From Streptomyces sp. SBT349 (lineage in GTDB: Bacteria > Actinomycetota > Actinomycetes > Streptomycetales > Streptomycetaceae), in NCBI RefSeq assembly GCF_001083795.1, contig NZ_LAVK01000022.1:1-40287 (forward strand): DNA of 40,287 nt, read 5' to 3'. The notes beneath the pieces were generated by a model. The model was not told the DNA's origin. It saw only the letters and a list, made by a program, of their open reading frames with translations, and made no database searches. The position numbers and the translations under genes were made by a program. Positions 21,299 through 29,029 of the stretch are shown in pieces. How positions within the stretch are numbered: the first letter of the stretch is position 1; every line of letters starts with the position of its first letter.

Positions 21299-22696
21299 GT
21301 GAGTGCCTCCGCCGGGCAGGCGGGGGCGCCGCCCTCCTCCGGAGCCCACGTGGAAAGCGCTGACCAGCTTCCAAGACCGACATCGATCGCATACAACGCA
21401 GCACACGACGACGCCTGCCGCGTGCTCTCGGGCAACTGGACCGGCTGCTCCACGGTCCCCTCCCGGACGCTGTACCCGCACCAGTGGAGCTGGGACTCGG
21501 GCTTCGTCGCCATCGGCCTGCGCCACCTCTCCCCCGTCAGGGCCCAGCGCGAGCTGGAGTCCCTGCTCGCCGCGCAGTGGGCCGACGGCCGCGTGCCGCA
21601 CATCGTCTTCAACCCGGACGTCCCGCTCACGGCGTACTTCCCGAGCCCGGACTTCTGGCGCTCCTCGGACGCCGGGGACAAGGCCGGGGCGCCGGCCGCG
21701 GTGGAGACCTCGGGCATCGTGCAGCCCCCCATCCACGCGCTCGCCGCCTGGCTGGTCCACCAGGCCGACCCCGTCGCCTCCGAGCGGCGCGGCTTCCTGC
21801 GCCGCCTCTACCCCCGGCTGGTCGCCTGGCAGCGGTACCTCACCGACCGGCGCGACCTGGGCGGCAGGGGCCTGGCGGCCATCGTGCACCCGTGGGAGTC
21901 CGGCATGGACAACAGCCCCTGCTGGGATCCGCCGCTGGCCCGCATCGACCCGGCCGCCACCGCGTCCTTCCAGCGCGCCGACCTCGACCACGGCTGCGCG
22001 ACCGACCGGCCCACCGACCTCGACTACGGCCGTTACGTCCGCCTCGCCGAGCAGTACCGCGACCACGGGTACGCCGACGACGCGAGCCAGCACCGTTTCG
22101 CCGTGGAGGACCCCGGCGTCAACGCCCTGCTGATCGCCTCCGAGCACGCGCTCGCCGACATCGCCACCGCCCTCGGCGCCGACCCCTCCGACCACCAGGT
22201 CAGGGCCGAGGAGCTGACCACCGCGCTGGTGAAGGGGCTGTGGAGCGCCGAGGACGGCCTCTTCCTGTGCCACGACGTGATCGCGGGCCGCTCCATCGGG
22301 GAGCGCAGCGCGGCCGGGCTGCTCCCGCTGATCCTGCCGGGGCTGCCCGACGACATCTCCGCGACCCTGCTGGCCACGGCCTCGGGCGAGCACTTCGGCC
22401 TGGACGGCATCGCCCGCCTGGTCCCGAGCTACGACCTGAAGGGCCACGCGTTCGACCCGTGCCGCTACTGGCGCGGCCCGGCGTGGTTCAACGTCAACTG
22501 GCTGCTGGCGCGTGGCCTGCGGCAGCATGGTGCGGCGGAACGGGCCGACACGCTGCGCGCCACCCTGCTCGGGGCCGCGGCGGAGTCCGGGTTCGCCGAG
22601 TACGTCGACCCGTTCACCGGCGCGGCTCGCGGCAGCCGTGACTTCAGCTGGACCGCGGCCCTCACCATCGACCTGCTCGCGGAGGTATCCCGTTGA
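21299..22696 (+). CDS. MGH1-type (GH63-like) (alpha/alpha)6 glycosidase
   Basis: 465 residues from GTG 21299, no signal peptide. Family-like stretches are RTLYPHQWSWDSGFVAIGLRH, AIVHPWESGMDNSPCWDPPL, GRYVRLAEQYRDHGY and the late YWRGPAWFNVNWLLARGL. These are seen in GH63-type glucosidases and mannosylglycerate hydrolase-like enzymes, which cleave alpha-linked glucosides or mannosides. GTG 21299 has no Shine-Dalgarno but lies 12 bases after a -10-like TACCTT, so a very short leader is likely; GTG 21257 is in frame but inside the operator repeat and would add a rare TTA codon. The stop overlaps the next start as TTGA. Substrate unknown; the ROK neighbour implies sugar induction. Confidence 0.78.
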   Translation: MSASAGQAGAPPSSGAHVESADQLPRPTSIAYNAAHDDACRVLSGNWTGCSTVPSRTLYPHQWSWDSGFVAIGLRHLSPVRAQRELESLLAAQWADGRVPHIVFNPDVPLTAYFPSPDFWRSSDAGDKAGAPAAVETSGIVQPPIHALAAWLVHQADPVASERRGFLRRLYPRLVAWQRYLTDRRDLGGRGLAAIVHPWESGMDNSPCWDPPLARIDPAATASFQRADLDHGCATDRPTDLDYGRYVRLAEQYRDHGYADDASQHRFAVEDPGVNALLIASEHALADIATALGADPSDHQVRAEELTTALVKGLWSAEDGLFLCHDVIAGRSIGERSAAGLLPLILPGLPDDISATLLATASGEHFGLDGIARLVPSYDLKGHAFDPCRYWRGPAWFNVNWLLARGLRQHGAAERADTLRATLLGAAAESGFAEYVDPFTGAARGSRDFSWTAALTIDLLAEVSR

Positions 22697-24606
22697 TCAC
22701 GACCGGCCAGTGCCTGCTCGTCAACGACGGAACGTTTCTGGCGGTCGGCCCTTCGGGTGACATCACGGGGGAGCGCGGCGCCCATCCGCACGGGCTGTTC
22801 GCGCGCGACGCCCGGCACCTCAGCCGGTGGCAGCTGACGGTCGACGGCTCCACCCCAACCGTGCTGATGTCCGCCGAGTCCTCGGGCGCGACCGCGACCA
22901 CCGTGCTGACCCCGCCCGCCAGCCGCGCCGAGGCGCCCGCGATCACCGTCTTCCGCGAGCAGCGGGTGGTGGACGGCACGCTGGTGGAGCGCATCAGGCT
23001 CAGCAGCAACCGCGCCGTCGCCTGCCACACGCTCCTCGCGCTCACCGTGGACGCGGACTTCGCCGACCAGTTCGAGCTGCGGTCCGACCACCGCTGGTAC
23101 GAGAAGCCGCACACGGTGCGCACCCGGGCGGCGCTGCCGGACGGCGTCGAGTTCGGGTACCGGCGCCGCGAGTGGCACTCGCGCACGGCGATCAGGGCCC
23201 AGCCCGCGCCCGACGCGGTCGAGGAGACCGGGTCGGGCGCGCGTCGTCTGTGCTGGCGCCTCGACGTGCCGCCGCACGGCTCGGCCGAGCTGACGCTGCG
23301 CGTCGAGGCCCACCCGCACGGGGCGCCCGAGCCCGTCACCGAGGCGGCCGACATCTTCCCGCCCGCGGCCCGCGAGGAACTGCCGGTGCCCGACGCCTGG
23401 CCGGGCCTCGCACAGGCGTGCGAGCAGGGGCTGGAGGACCTGGCGGCGCTGCGCGTGGCGGCCACCGGACCCGACGGCGAGCCGCGCCGGGTGCCGGGGG
23501 CGGGGGTGCCGTGGTTCCTGACGCTGCTCGGCCGCCACGCGGCGATCACCTCGCTGTTCGCCCTGCCCGGACGGCCGGAGCCCGCGGCGGCCACGCTGCT
23601 GGCGCTGGCCGCGGCCCAGGCGACGGGCGAGGACGCGGACCGCCTGGCGCAGCCGGGCAAGATCGTGCACGAGCTGCGCCACGGCGAGCTGGCGCACTTC
23701 GGGCAGGTGCCGTACGGCCAGTACTACGGCTCGGTCGACAGCACCCCGCTCTTCCTGATGCTGCTCGGCGCCCACGCCGAGGCCACCGGCGACGACAAGC
23801 TGGCCCAGCGCCTGGAGCGGCACGCGCGGGCGGCGGTGGACTGGATGTTCCACTCCGGCGGCCTCGGCGACCACGGGTACCTGCGGTACCAGGCGGACGA
23901 GGGCGGCCTGGCCAACCAGAGCTGGAAGGACTCCCCCGGCGCGATCTGCTTCGCGGACGGCACCGCGGCCAAGGGCGTCATCACGGCGGCGGCCCCGCAG
24001 GGGTACGCGTACGACGGGCTGCGCAGGACCGCGCACCTGGCTCGCGCGTCCTGGGGCGACGCGCGCTACGCGGACCGCCTCGACGCGGCGGCCGAGGAGC
24101 TGCGGGCGCGTTTCCTCGCGGACTTCTGGCTCCCCGACCAGGACTTCCCCGCCCTGGCCCTGGACGGCGCGGGCCGCAGGGCCGACGCGCTGGCCTCGGA
24201 CGCGGGCCACCTGCTGTGGACGGGGATCCTCGACGAGGAACGCGGCAGGGCCGTGGGCCGGCGCCTGCTGTCCCCCGCGTTCTTCACCGGCTGGGGCCTG
24301 CGCACGCTGGCCGCGGGCCAGGAGGCGTACCACCCGCTGTCGTACCACCGGGGCAGCGTCTGGCCGCACGACGGCGCGATCGCCGCCCTGGGCCTGGCCC
24401 GTTACGGCCTCGCCCAGGAGGCCCGCACGCTGACGCGCGGCCTGCTGGACATGGCGGCCCGGTACGGCTACCGGATGCCCGAGGTGATCGCGGGGTACGC
24501 CCGCACCGAACACCCCGACCCGGTCCCCTACCCCCACGCGTGCAGCCCTCAGGGCTGGTCGGCCGCCTCCCCCCTGGCCCTCCTGACGGCGATCACCCTC
24601 GCCTGA
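22693..24606 (+). CDS. Glycogen-debranching-type (amylo-alpha-1,6-glucosidase-like) protein
   Basis: 637 residues. The N-terminal domain (LLVNDGTFLAVGPSGDITGE, GLFARDARHLSRWQLTVDG) is the GDE N-terminal bis type. The C-terminal (alpha/alpha)6 half has VPWFLTLLGRHAAITSLFAL, FGQVPYGQYYGSVDSTPLFLML, NQSWKDSPGAICFADG and YHRGSVWPHDGAIAALGLARYG, resembling actinobacterial amylo-alpha-1,6-glucosidase relatives. TTG 22693 follows GGAGG by seven bases and overlaps the preceding stop, so the two glycosidases are co-translated. No signal peptide; cytoplasmic. No transporter lies beside the pair, so the substrate may be internal or brought in elsewhere. Confidence 0.8.
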   Translation: MITTGQCLLVNDGTFLAVGPSGDITGERGAHPHGLFARDARHLSRWQLTVDGSTPTVLMSAESSGATATTVLTPPASRAEAPAITVFREQRVVDGTLVERIRLSSNRAVACHTLLALTVDADFADQFELRSDHRWYEKPHTVRTRAALPDGVEFGYRRREWHSRTAIRAQPAPDAVEETGSGARRLCWRLDVPPHGSAELTLRVEAHPHGAPEPVTEAADIFPPAAREELPVPDAWPGLAQACEQGLEDLAALRVAATGPDGEPRRVPGAGVPWFLTLLGRHAAITSLFALPGRPEPAAATLLALAAAQATGEDADRLAQPGKIVHELRHGELAHFGQVPYGQYYGSVDSTPLFLMLLGAHAEATGDDKLAQRLERHARAAVDWMFHSGGLGDHGYLRYQADEGGLANQSWKDSPGAICFADGTAAKGVITAAAPQGYAYDGLRRTAHLARASWGDARYADRLDAAAEELRARFLADFWLPDQDFPALALDGAGRRADALASDAGHLLWTGILDEERGRAVGRRLLSPAFFTGWGLRTLAAGQEAYHPLSYHRGSVWPHDGAIAALGLARYGLAQEARTLTRGLLDMAARYGYRMPEVIAGYARTEHPDPVPYPHACSPQGWSAASPLALLTAITLA

Positions 24607-24688
24607 GCCGTTCCCGAGCCCGTGTTGAAGGGCTTCCGGCGGGGGGCAACCGCGCGGCCGGTCCGTGCCGTCTCTCATGCCAACACGC

Positions 24689-24711
24689 GGGCGAAAGAGG
24701 GCTGTTCGCCC
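24689..24711. terminator. 7-bp perfect hairpin after the glycosidase pair
   Basis: GGGCGAA (24689-24695) and TTCGCCC (24705-24711) are exact reverse complements with a 9-base loop, in the 131-base gap between the debranching-type gene and the next gene, 27 bases before its ATG. A terminator or a leader hairpin of the downstream gene. Confidence 0.4.
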
Positions 24712-24737
24712 ACCGAGCACCCCTGCTGGAGGCACCC

Positions 24738-25241
24738 ATGGCCATGGTCGGCCTGTTCTGGATCACCGAGGACTCCGTGTACCTGGGGGCCGAGCCTGCC
24801 GGCACAGCGTCCGGGGTGCGGCTGACGGAAGACGGCGTCGAAGCCCTGGGGAGCGACCACGGCACGTCCTGGAGCTGGAACGAGGTGCGGCGGATCGATG
24901 TCCGCGACGTGCCTGTGCGGTCCACCGCCCGGCGCCTCGCGTCCCTCGCCTTCGACTCGCTGTACGTGGCGGTGACCGGTGACGGCCAGCTCCCGCCCGC
25001 CTACACCGTGCGCGTGGACACCGCCGACGGCACCGCCGAGGTGAGCGTTCTCTCAGCCGTCGTCGGCGGGACCTACGCGCCTGCCGAGTACGAACTCTCC
25101 CGCACGCTCCTGGGCCGGCTCGCCGACGGCAGCGCGACCGTCGGTGACCTGCTCGACTGGCGCCGCGACCACGCGGCCGACGGTGCCCCGCCCCGCGAGG
25201 AACGTGAGGCGCTGCTGCGGAAGTGGGCCGAGGTGGACTGA
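24738..25241 (+). CDS. Unrecognised 167-residue cytoplasmic protein
   Basis: ATG 24738 has an ideal GGAGG five bases upstream, and codon usage is typical, so the gene is real. The N-terminal half (MAMVGLFWITEDSVYLGAEPAG, WSWNEVRRIDVRDVPVRS) alternates hydrophobic and charged residues in a beta-strand pattern, loosely like PH-domain-type small proteins; the C-terminus is charged and helical. No catalytic motif or TM segment is seen. It has its own leader and is convergent with dusB. No function is proposed. Confidence 0.7.
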   Translation: MAMVGLFWITEDSVYLGAEPAGTASGVRLTEDGVEALGSDHGTSWSWNEVRRIDVRDVPVRSTARRLASLAFDSLYVAVTGDGQLPPAYTVRVDTADGTAEVSVLSAVVGGTYAPAEYELSRTLLGRLADGSATVGDLLDWRRDHAADGAPPREEREALLRKWAEVD

Positions 25242-25313
25242 GAGTCGTCCGGGCGATCAAGCGGGCGTGTGGGGGGCGGCGGTGGGGGAGCGGACGGCCA
25301 CCCGGCCCGGCTC

Positions 25314-26447
25314 CTAGCCGCCCGACGTCTCCGATTCCGCGTCCGCCCCCACCGCGACCGCCGACCACGGATCGGCCAGCCAGCCGTCGGGCAGGGACAC
25401 CCTGTTGCGGCCCGACGTCCGCCCCCGCGGCCCGTCCGCGCCGGCCGGCCACCGCTGCGTCAGGTCCAACGTCCCGAGCAGTTCGGACAGTTCGGCCAGC
25501 GAGGCGGCCACCGCAAGGCGGCCCCGCAGGTCGGAGCCGACCGAGAAGCCCTTCGTGTACCAGGCGACGTGCTTGCGGAAGTCGATCACGCCCCGCGCCT
25601 CGTCGCCGAGCCACTCCCCCAGCAGCGTCGCGTGCCGCACCATCACCTCCGCGACCTCCCCCAGCGTCGGCCGCGCGTAGCCCTCCGCGCCCCGGCCGTC
25701 GAACGCCGCCACCAGGTCGCCGAACAGCCAGGGCCGCCCCAGGCAGCCGCGGCCCACCACGACGCCGTCGCAGCCCGTCTCGCGCATCATCCGCACCGCG
25801 TCGTCCGCGGACCAGATGTCGCCGTTGCCCAGCACGGGGATCTCGGGCACGGCCTCCTTCAGGCGCGCGACGGCCGACCAGTCGGCCTGCCCCCCGTAGT
25901 GCTGGGCCGCCGTGCGACCGTGCAGCGCGATGGCGGCCACACCCTCCTCGACGGCGATCCGGCCCGCGTCCAGGTAGGTCAGGTGGTCGTCGTCGATCCC
26001 CTTGCGCATCTTCACCGTCACCGGCAGCGCGCCCGCGCCCGCCACCGCCTCGCGCAGGATCGCGCGCAGCAGCGGCCGCTTGTAGGGCAGCGCCGAGCCC
26101 CCGCCGCGCCGGGTCACCTTGGGAACGGGGCAGCCGAAGTTGAGGTCGATGTGGTCGGCCAGGTCCTCGTCGGCGATCATCCGGACCGCGCGGCCCACCG
26201 TTCCCGGGTCCACGCCGTAGAGCTGGAGGGAACGCGGCTTCTCCCCGGCGTCGAAGTGGATCAGCCGCATCGTCTTGTCGTTCCGCTCGACCAGCGCCCT
26301 GCTCGTGATCATCTCGCTGACGAACAGCCCTCGCCCGCGCGCGAATTCGCGGCACAGGGTCCGGAACGGCGCGTTGGTGATGCCCGCCATCGGCGCCAGC
26401 ACCACCGGCGGGTCGACCGCGTGAGGGCCGTACATCAACTGCGTCAT
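25314..26447 (-). CDS. dusB: tRNA dihydrouridine synthase (DusB-like)
   Basis: 377 residues, FMN-dependent reductase of uridines in tRNA. Motifs in order: PVVLAPMAGITNAPFR, the catalytic DLNFGCPVPKVTRRGGGSAL with Cys106, VTVKMRKGIDDDHLTY, AIALHGRTAAQHYGG, PVLGNGDIWSADDA and GVVVGRGCLGRPWLF. A C-terminal helical tRNA-binding part follows. ATG 26447 overlaps the stop of the upstream XRE-type gene as ATGA, which supports this start over ATG 26456. The gene is therefore translated from the regulator's message. The Ser/Asp/Glu tail after about residue 350 is variable. Confidence 0.92.
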   Translation of the reverse strand: MTQLMYGPHAVDPPVVLAPMAGITNAPFRTLCREFARGRGLFVSEMITSRALVERNDKTMRLIHFDAGEKPRSLQLYGVDPGTVGRAVRMIADEDLADHIDLNFGCPVPKVTRRGGGSALPYKRPLLRAILREAVAGAGALPVTVKMRKGIDDDHLTYLDAGRIAVEEGVAAIALHGRTAAQHYGGQADWSAVARLKEAVPEIPVLGNGDIWSADDAVRMMRETGCDGVVVGRGCLGRPWLFGDLVAAFDGRGAEGYARPTLGEVAEVMVRHATLLGEWLGDEARGVIDFRKHVAWYTKGFSVGSDLRGRLAVAASLAELSELLGTLDLTQRWPAGADGPRGRTSGRNRVSLPDGWLADPWSAVAVGADAESETSGG

Positions 26448-27370
26448 GGCGCCCATTGTCCCGCGCCGCTCCCCACGCCGTCCCCCGGGCCGACCCTCGG
26501 ACCGACCGCCTCCTCGGCGGTCACCAGCGCGTGGAGCTTCTCCAGGCGCTCGCGCGACTCCTCGTCGGCCGGGACGTACGCCACCAGCCGGGAGCCCTGC
26601 TGCGGGCCGAGCCACAGCCGGGTGCCCTCGACGTGGACGAGGCCCACGTGCTCATTGCGGAAACGCTTGACCTTGTTCCCCCCGGAACGGATCACCTCGT
26701 GGCGCTCCCACAGCTCGCGGAACTCGGCCGACTCCCGCTGGAGCCGCTTGAGCAGGTGCTTCCAGGCGGGCTCGGCGATGTGCTCGGCCATGTGGGCGCG
26801 GTAGTTGGCCGTCATGACCCGGATCGTCTCCTCGCGGTCGACCAGCGCGGCCCGCCACTGCTCGTGGGTGAAGGCGAGCAGCATGCAGTTGTGGTCCTCG
26901 GCGGGGATCGCGTCCAGGTCGCACAGGAGGCGGCCGTAGGTGCGGTTGTAGGCGAGGAGGTCGTACCGCCCGTTCTGGACGCAGGCGGGGATGGGCTCCA
27001 GCTGGCGGAGCATCGCGCGCAGCGCGGCGGGCACCGTGGCGGACTCGGTGTCGGGGGCCGGATCGGCGACCCCGGCCAGGGTGAACAGGTGCGCCCGTTC
27101 GTTCGCGTCGAGGAGCAGCACCCTGGCGATGGCGTCGAGCACGGCGGCGGAGACCTGGATGGGGCGCGCCTGCTCCAGCCAGGTGTACCAGGTGACGCCG
27201 ACACTGGAGAGGTGCGCGACCTCCTCGCGGCGCAGCCCGGGGGTGCGGCGGCGCCTGCCGCGGGTGAGGCCGACGCGCTCCGGCGGGATGCGCTCCCTGC
27301 GGCTGCGGAGGAAGGCGGCCAGCTCACGGCGGCGGATGTCGGCGCCGGCGTCCATGGGGAGTGCTGCCAT
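26444..27370 (-). CDS. XRE-family regulator with MmyB-like ligand domain
   Basis: 308 residues. An N-terminal helix-turn-helix (about 10-75: ELAAFLRSRRERIPPERVGL, TPGLRREEVAHLSSVGVTWYTWLEQARPIQVS) is followed by the MmyB-like ligand-binding domain (ACVQNGRYDLLAYNRTYGRLL, NCMLLAFTHEQWRA, WERHEVIRSGGNKVKRFRNEHVGLVHVEGTRLWL, LVAYVPADEESRERL). The domain is thought to sense fatty-acyl-like ligands in relatives. ATG 27370 is the best start by homology; its ribosome site is poor. Divergent from the DHA2 exporter at 27471 with the palindrome CTGGTACCAG between, it is likely to control that exporter. Its stop overlaps dusB, so dusB may follow its expression. Confidence 0.85.
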   Translation of the reverse strand: MAALPMDAGADIRRRELAAFLRSRRERIPPERVGLTRGRRRRTPGLRREEVAHLSSVGVTWYTWLEQARPIQVSAAVLDAIARVLLLDANERAHLFTLAGVADPAPDTESATVPAALRAMLRQLEPIPACVQNGRYDLLAYNRTYGRLLCDLDAIPAEDHNCMLLAFTHEQWRAALVDREETIRVMTANYRAHMAEHIAEPAWKHLLKRLQRESAEFRELWERHEVIRSGGNKVKRFRNEHVGLVHVEGTRLWLGPQQGSRLVAYVPADEESRERLEKLHALVTAEEAVGPRVGPGDGVGSGAGQWAP

Positions 27371-27413
27371 GACCCCAGGATGCCAGGGAACGAGCCCGTT
27401 GCCAGGTGGTGGA

Positions 27414-27445
27414 TGTACCAGGATAAAGACACTCTGGTACCAGGC
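27414..27445. promoter_or_regulatory. Palindrome CTGGTACCAG between XRE-type and exporter genes
   Basis: The perfect 10-bp palindrome CTGGTACCAG lies at 27434-27443, and a related GTACCAGG occurs about 22 bp to the left (27415-27422), two helical turns away. The region is the 100-base divergent promoter of the XRE-type regulator and the DHA2 exporter. A regulator site is likely. Confidence 0.5.
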
Positions 27446-27470
27446 TGAGTCCGGCGGCACGGTCGAACGT

Positions 27471-28988
27471 GTGACTGACGTGACTGATGTGTCCGACCGG
27501 ACCGACGCGATCCTCCCGTCCGGGCCCCCCGCGCCGACCGCGGGTGGCGCCCCCGCCGCCGCCGCCCCGGGGCGGGCCGGGCCGCGCGCCGCGGCGGCGC
27601 TGGGTCCGCTCGGGCTGTTCACCGTGCTGTTCGGCGCGGCGCTGCCGCTGATCGACTTCTTCATCGTCAACGTCGCCCTCGCCACGATGGGCCGCGACCT
27701 GGGCGCGGGGCCCGCGCTGCTGGAACTGGTGGTGGCCGGGTACGGCGTCGCCTATGCCGTGCTGCTGGTGCTCGGGGGGCGGCTGGGCGACATGTTCGGC
27801 CGCAGGCGGCTCTTCCTCGTGGGCCTGGCGGCGTTCGGCGTGACGTCGCTGGCCTGCGGTTTCGCTCCCGGCGCATGGTCGCTGGTGGGGGCCCGGGTGG
27901 CGCAGGGCGCCGCCGCGGCGCTGATGCTGCCGCAGGTCCTCGCCACGATCCAGGCCGCGACCGCCGGGCCGCGGCGGGCGCGGGCGATGGGGCTGTTCGG
28001 CGCGACGGCGGGGCTCGCCATGGTCGCGGGACAGATCCTGGGCGGGCTGCTGGTCGCCGCCGACGTGGCCGGGACCGGCTGGCGCGCGGTGTTCCTGGTC
28101 AACGTGCCGGCCGTGCTGGTCGGCCTGGTGCTGGTGGCGCGGACCCTCCCGGAGACCAGGGCCGACCGGCCCGCGCCCGTCGACCTGCCGGGAACGGCGC
28201 TGCTGGCCGCCTCCCTGGTCACCCTGCTGCTGCCGCTGACCGAGGGCAGGGCCGCCGGGTGGCCGACGTGGACCTGGGTGTCGCTGGCGCTGTTCCCGGT
28301 GGCGGCGACCGCGTTCTTCCTGGTGGAGCGCCGGGCGGAGCGGGCCGGGCGGGTGCCGCTGGTGCCGCCCGCGCTGCTGGCGCTGCCGGGCATGCGGCGG
28401 GCGCTGCCGCCCCTGATGCTGTGCGTCGGGGGGTTCGGCGGGTTCATGTTCGTGATGGCCGTGACGTTCCAGGAGGGGCTGGGCTTCAGCCCGGTGCGGG
28501 CCGGGACCGCGCTGGTGCCCTACGCGGCGGCGTTCTTCTTCGCCTCCCTGGCGGGGCCGCGCCTGACGGCCCGCTTCGGCAGCCGGGTGGTGACGGCGGG
28601 CGGCGTGGTGCAGGCGCTGGGCGCGGTCGTGCTGATCCTGACGGTGCTGGGGCGGTGGCCCGGCCTGGGCGTGGCCGAGCTGGCTCCCGGGCTGGCCGTG
28701 GCCGGGGTCGGGCAGGGGCTCCAGATGCCGGTGATCATGCGGCTGGTGCTGGCGGACGTGCCCGCGGAACGCGCCGGGGTCGGCGGGGGCGTGATGGCGA
28801 CCGCGCAGCAGTCGGCGATCGCGCTGGGGGTCGCGCTGCTGGGCGCCCTGTTCCTGGCGGTGGAGTCCGCGCGGGGGCCGCGGGAGGCGCTGGCCGCCGC
28901 CCTGGCCGCCCAGCTGGCGGCGGTGCTGGCGACGACGGCGCTGAGCCTTCGGCTGCCGCGCGGGGAGCGCGGACAGAGAGGGGACTGA
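27471..28988 (+). CDS. DHA2-family (14-TM) MFS drug exporter
   Basis: 505 residues, EmrB/QacA type. After a Thr/Asp/Pro/Ala-rich cytoplasmic lead of 40 residues, TM1 carries LPLIDFFIVNVALATMGRDL (motif D1 type); motif A is GGRLGDMFGRRRLFLVG; motif C-like GLAMVAGQILGGLL follows; 14 TM segments are expected. It should export a lipophilic compound using the proton gradient. Three in-frame GTG codons (27471, 27480, 27489) lie in a small GTGACTGAY repeat, and none has a good ribosome site, so the start is uncertain. Its stop lies within the operator-like dyad upstream of the aldo/keto reductase gene. Confidence 0.87.
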   Translation: MTDVTDVSDRTDAILPSGPPAPTAGGAPAAAAPGRAGPRAAAALGPLGLFTVLFGAALPLIDFFIVNVALATMGRDLGAGPALLELVVAGYGVAYAVLLVLGGRLGDMFGRRRLFLVGLAAFGVTSLACGFAPGAWSLVGARVAQGAAAALMLPQVLATIQAATAGPRRARAMGLFGATAGLAMVAGQILGGLLVAADVAGTGWRAVFLVNVPAVLVGLVLVARTLPETRADRPAPVDLPGTALLAASLVTLLLPLTEGRAAGWPTWTWVSLALFPVAATAFFLVERRAERAGRVPLVPPALLALPGMRRALPPLMLCVGGFGGFMFVMAVTFQEGLGFSPVRAGTALVPYAAAFFFASLAGPRLTARFGSRVVTAGGVVQALGAVVLILTVLGRWPGLGVAELAPGLAVAGVGQGLQMPVIMRLVLADVPAERAGVGGGVMATAQQSAIALGVALLGALFLAVESARGPREALAAALAAQLAAVLATTALSLRLPRGERGQRGD

Positions 28989-29008
28989 CAGCTATTGATA
29001 TCTGTCAG
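28985..29008. promoter_or_regulatory. 24-bp operator-like dyad upstream of the aldo/keto reductase
   Basis: CTGACAG (28985-28991) and CTGTCAG (29002-29008) are exact inverted repeats around ten bases whose core TAT-TG-ATA is also symmetric. The site contains the stop codon of the upstream exporter and overlaps a -35-like TTGATA (28995-29000); a weak -10, CACTCT (29018-29023), is 17 bases further. The TetR-family protein encoded two genes down is the obvious candidate binder. Confidence 0.65.
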
Positions 29009-29029
29009 TCCATGTGTCACTCTGGTGCC

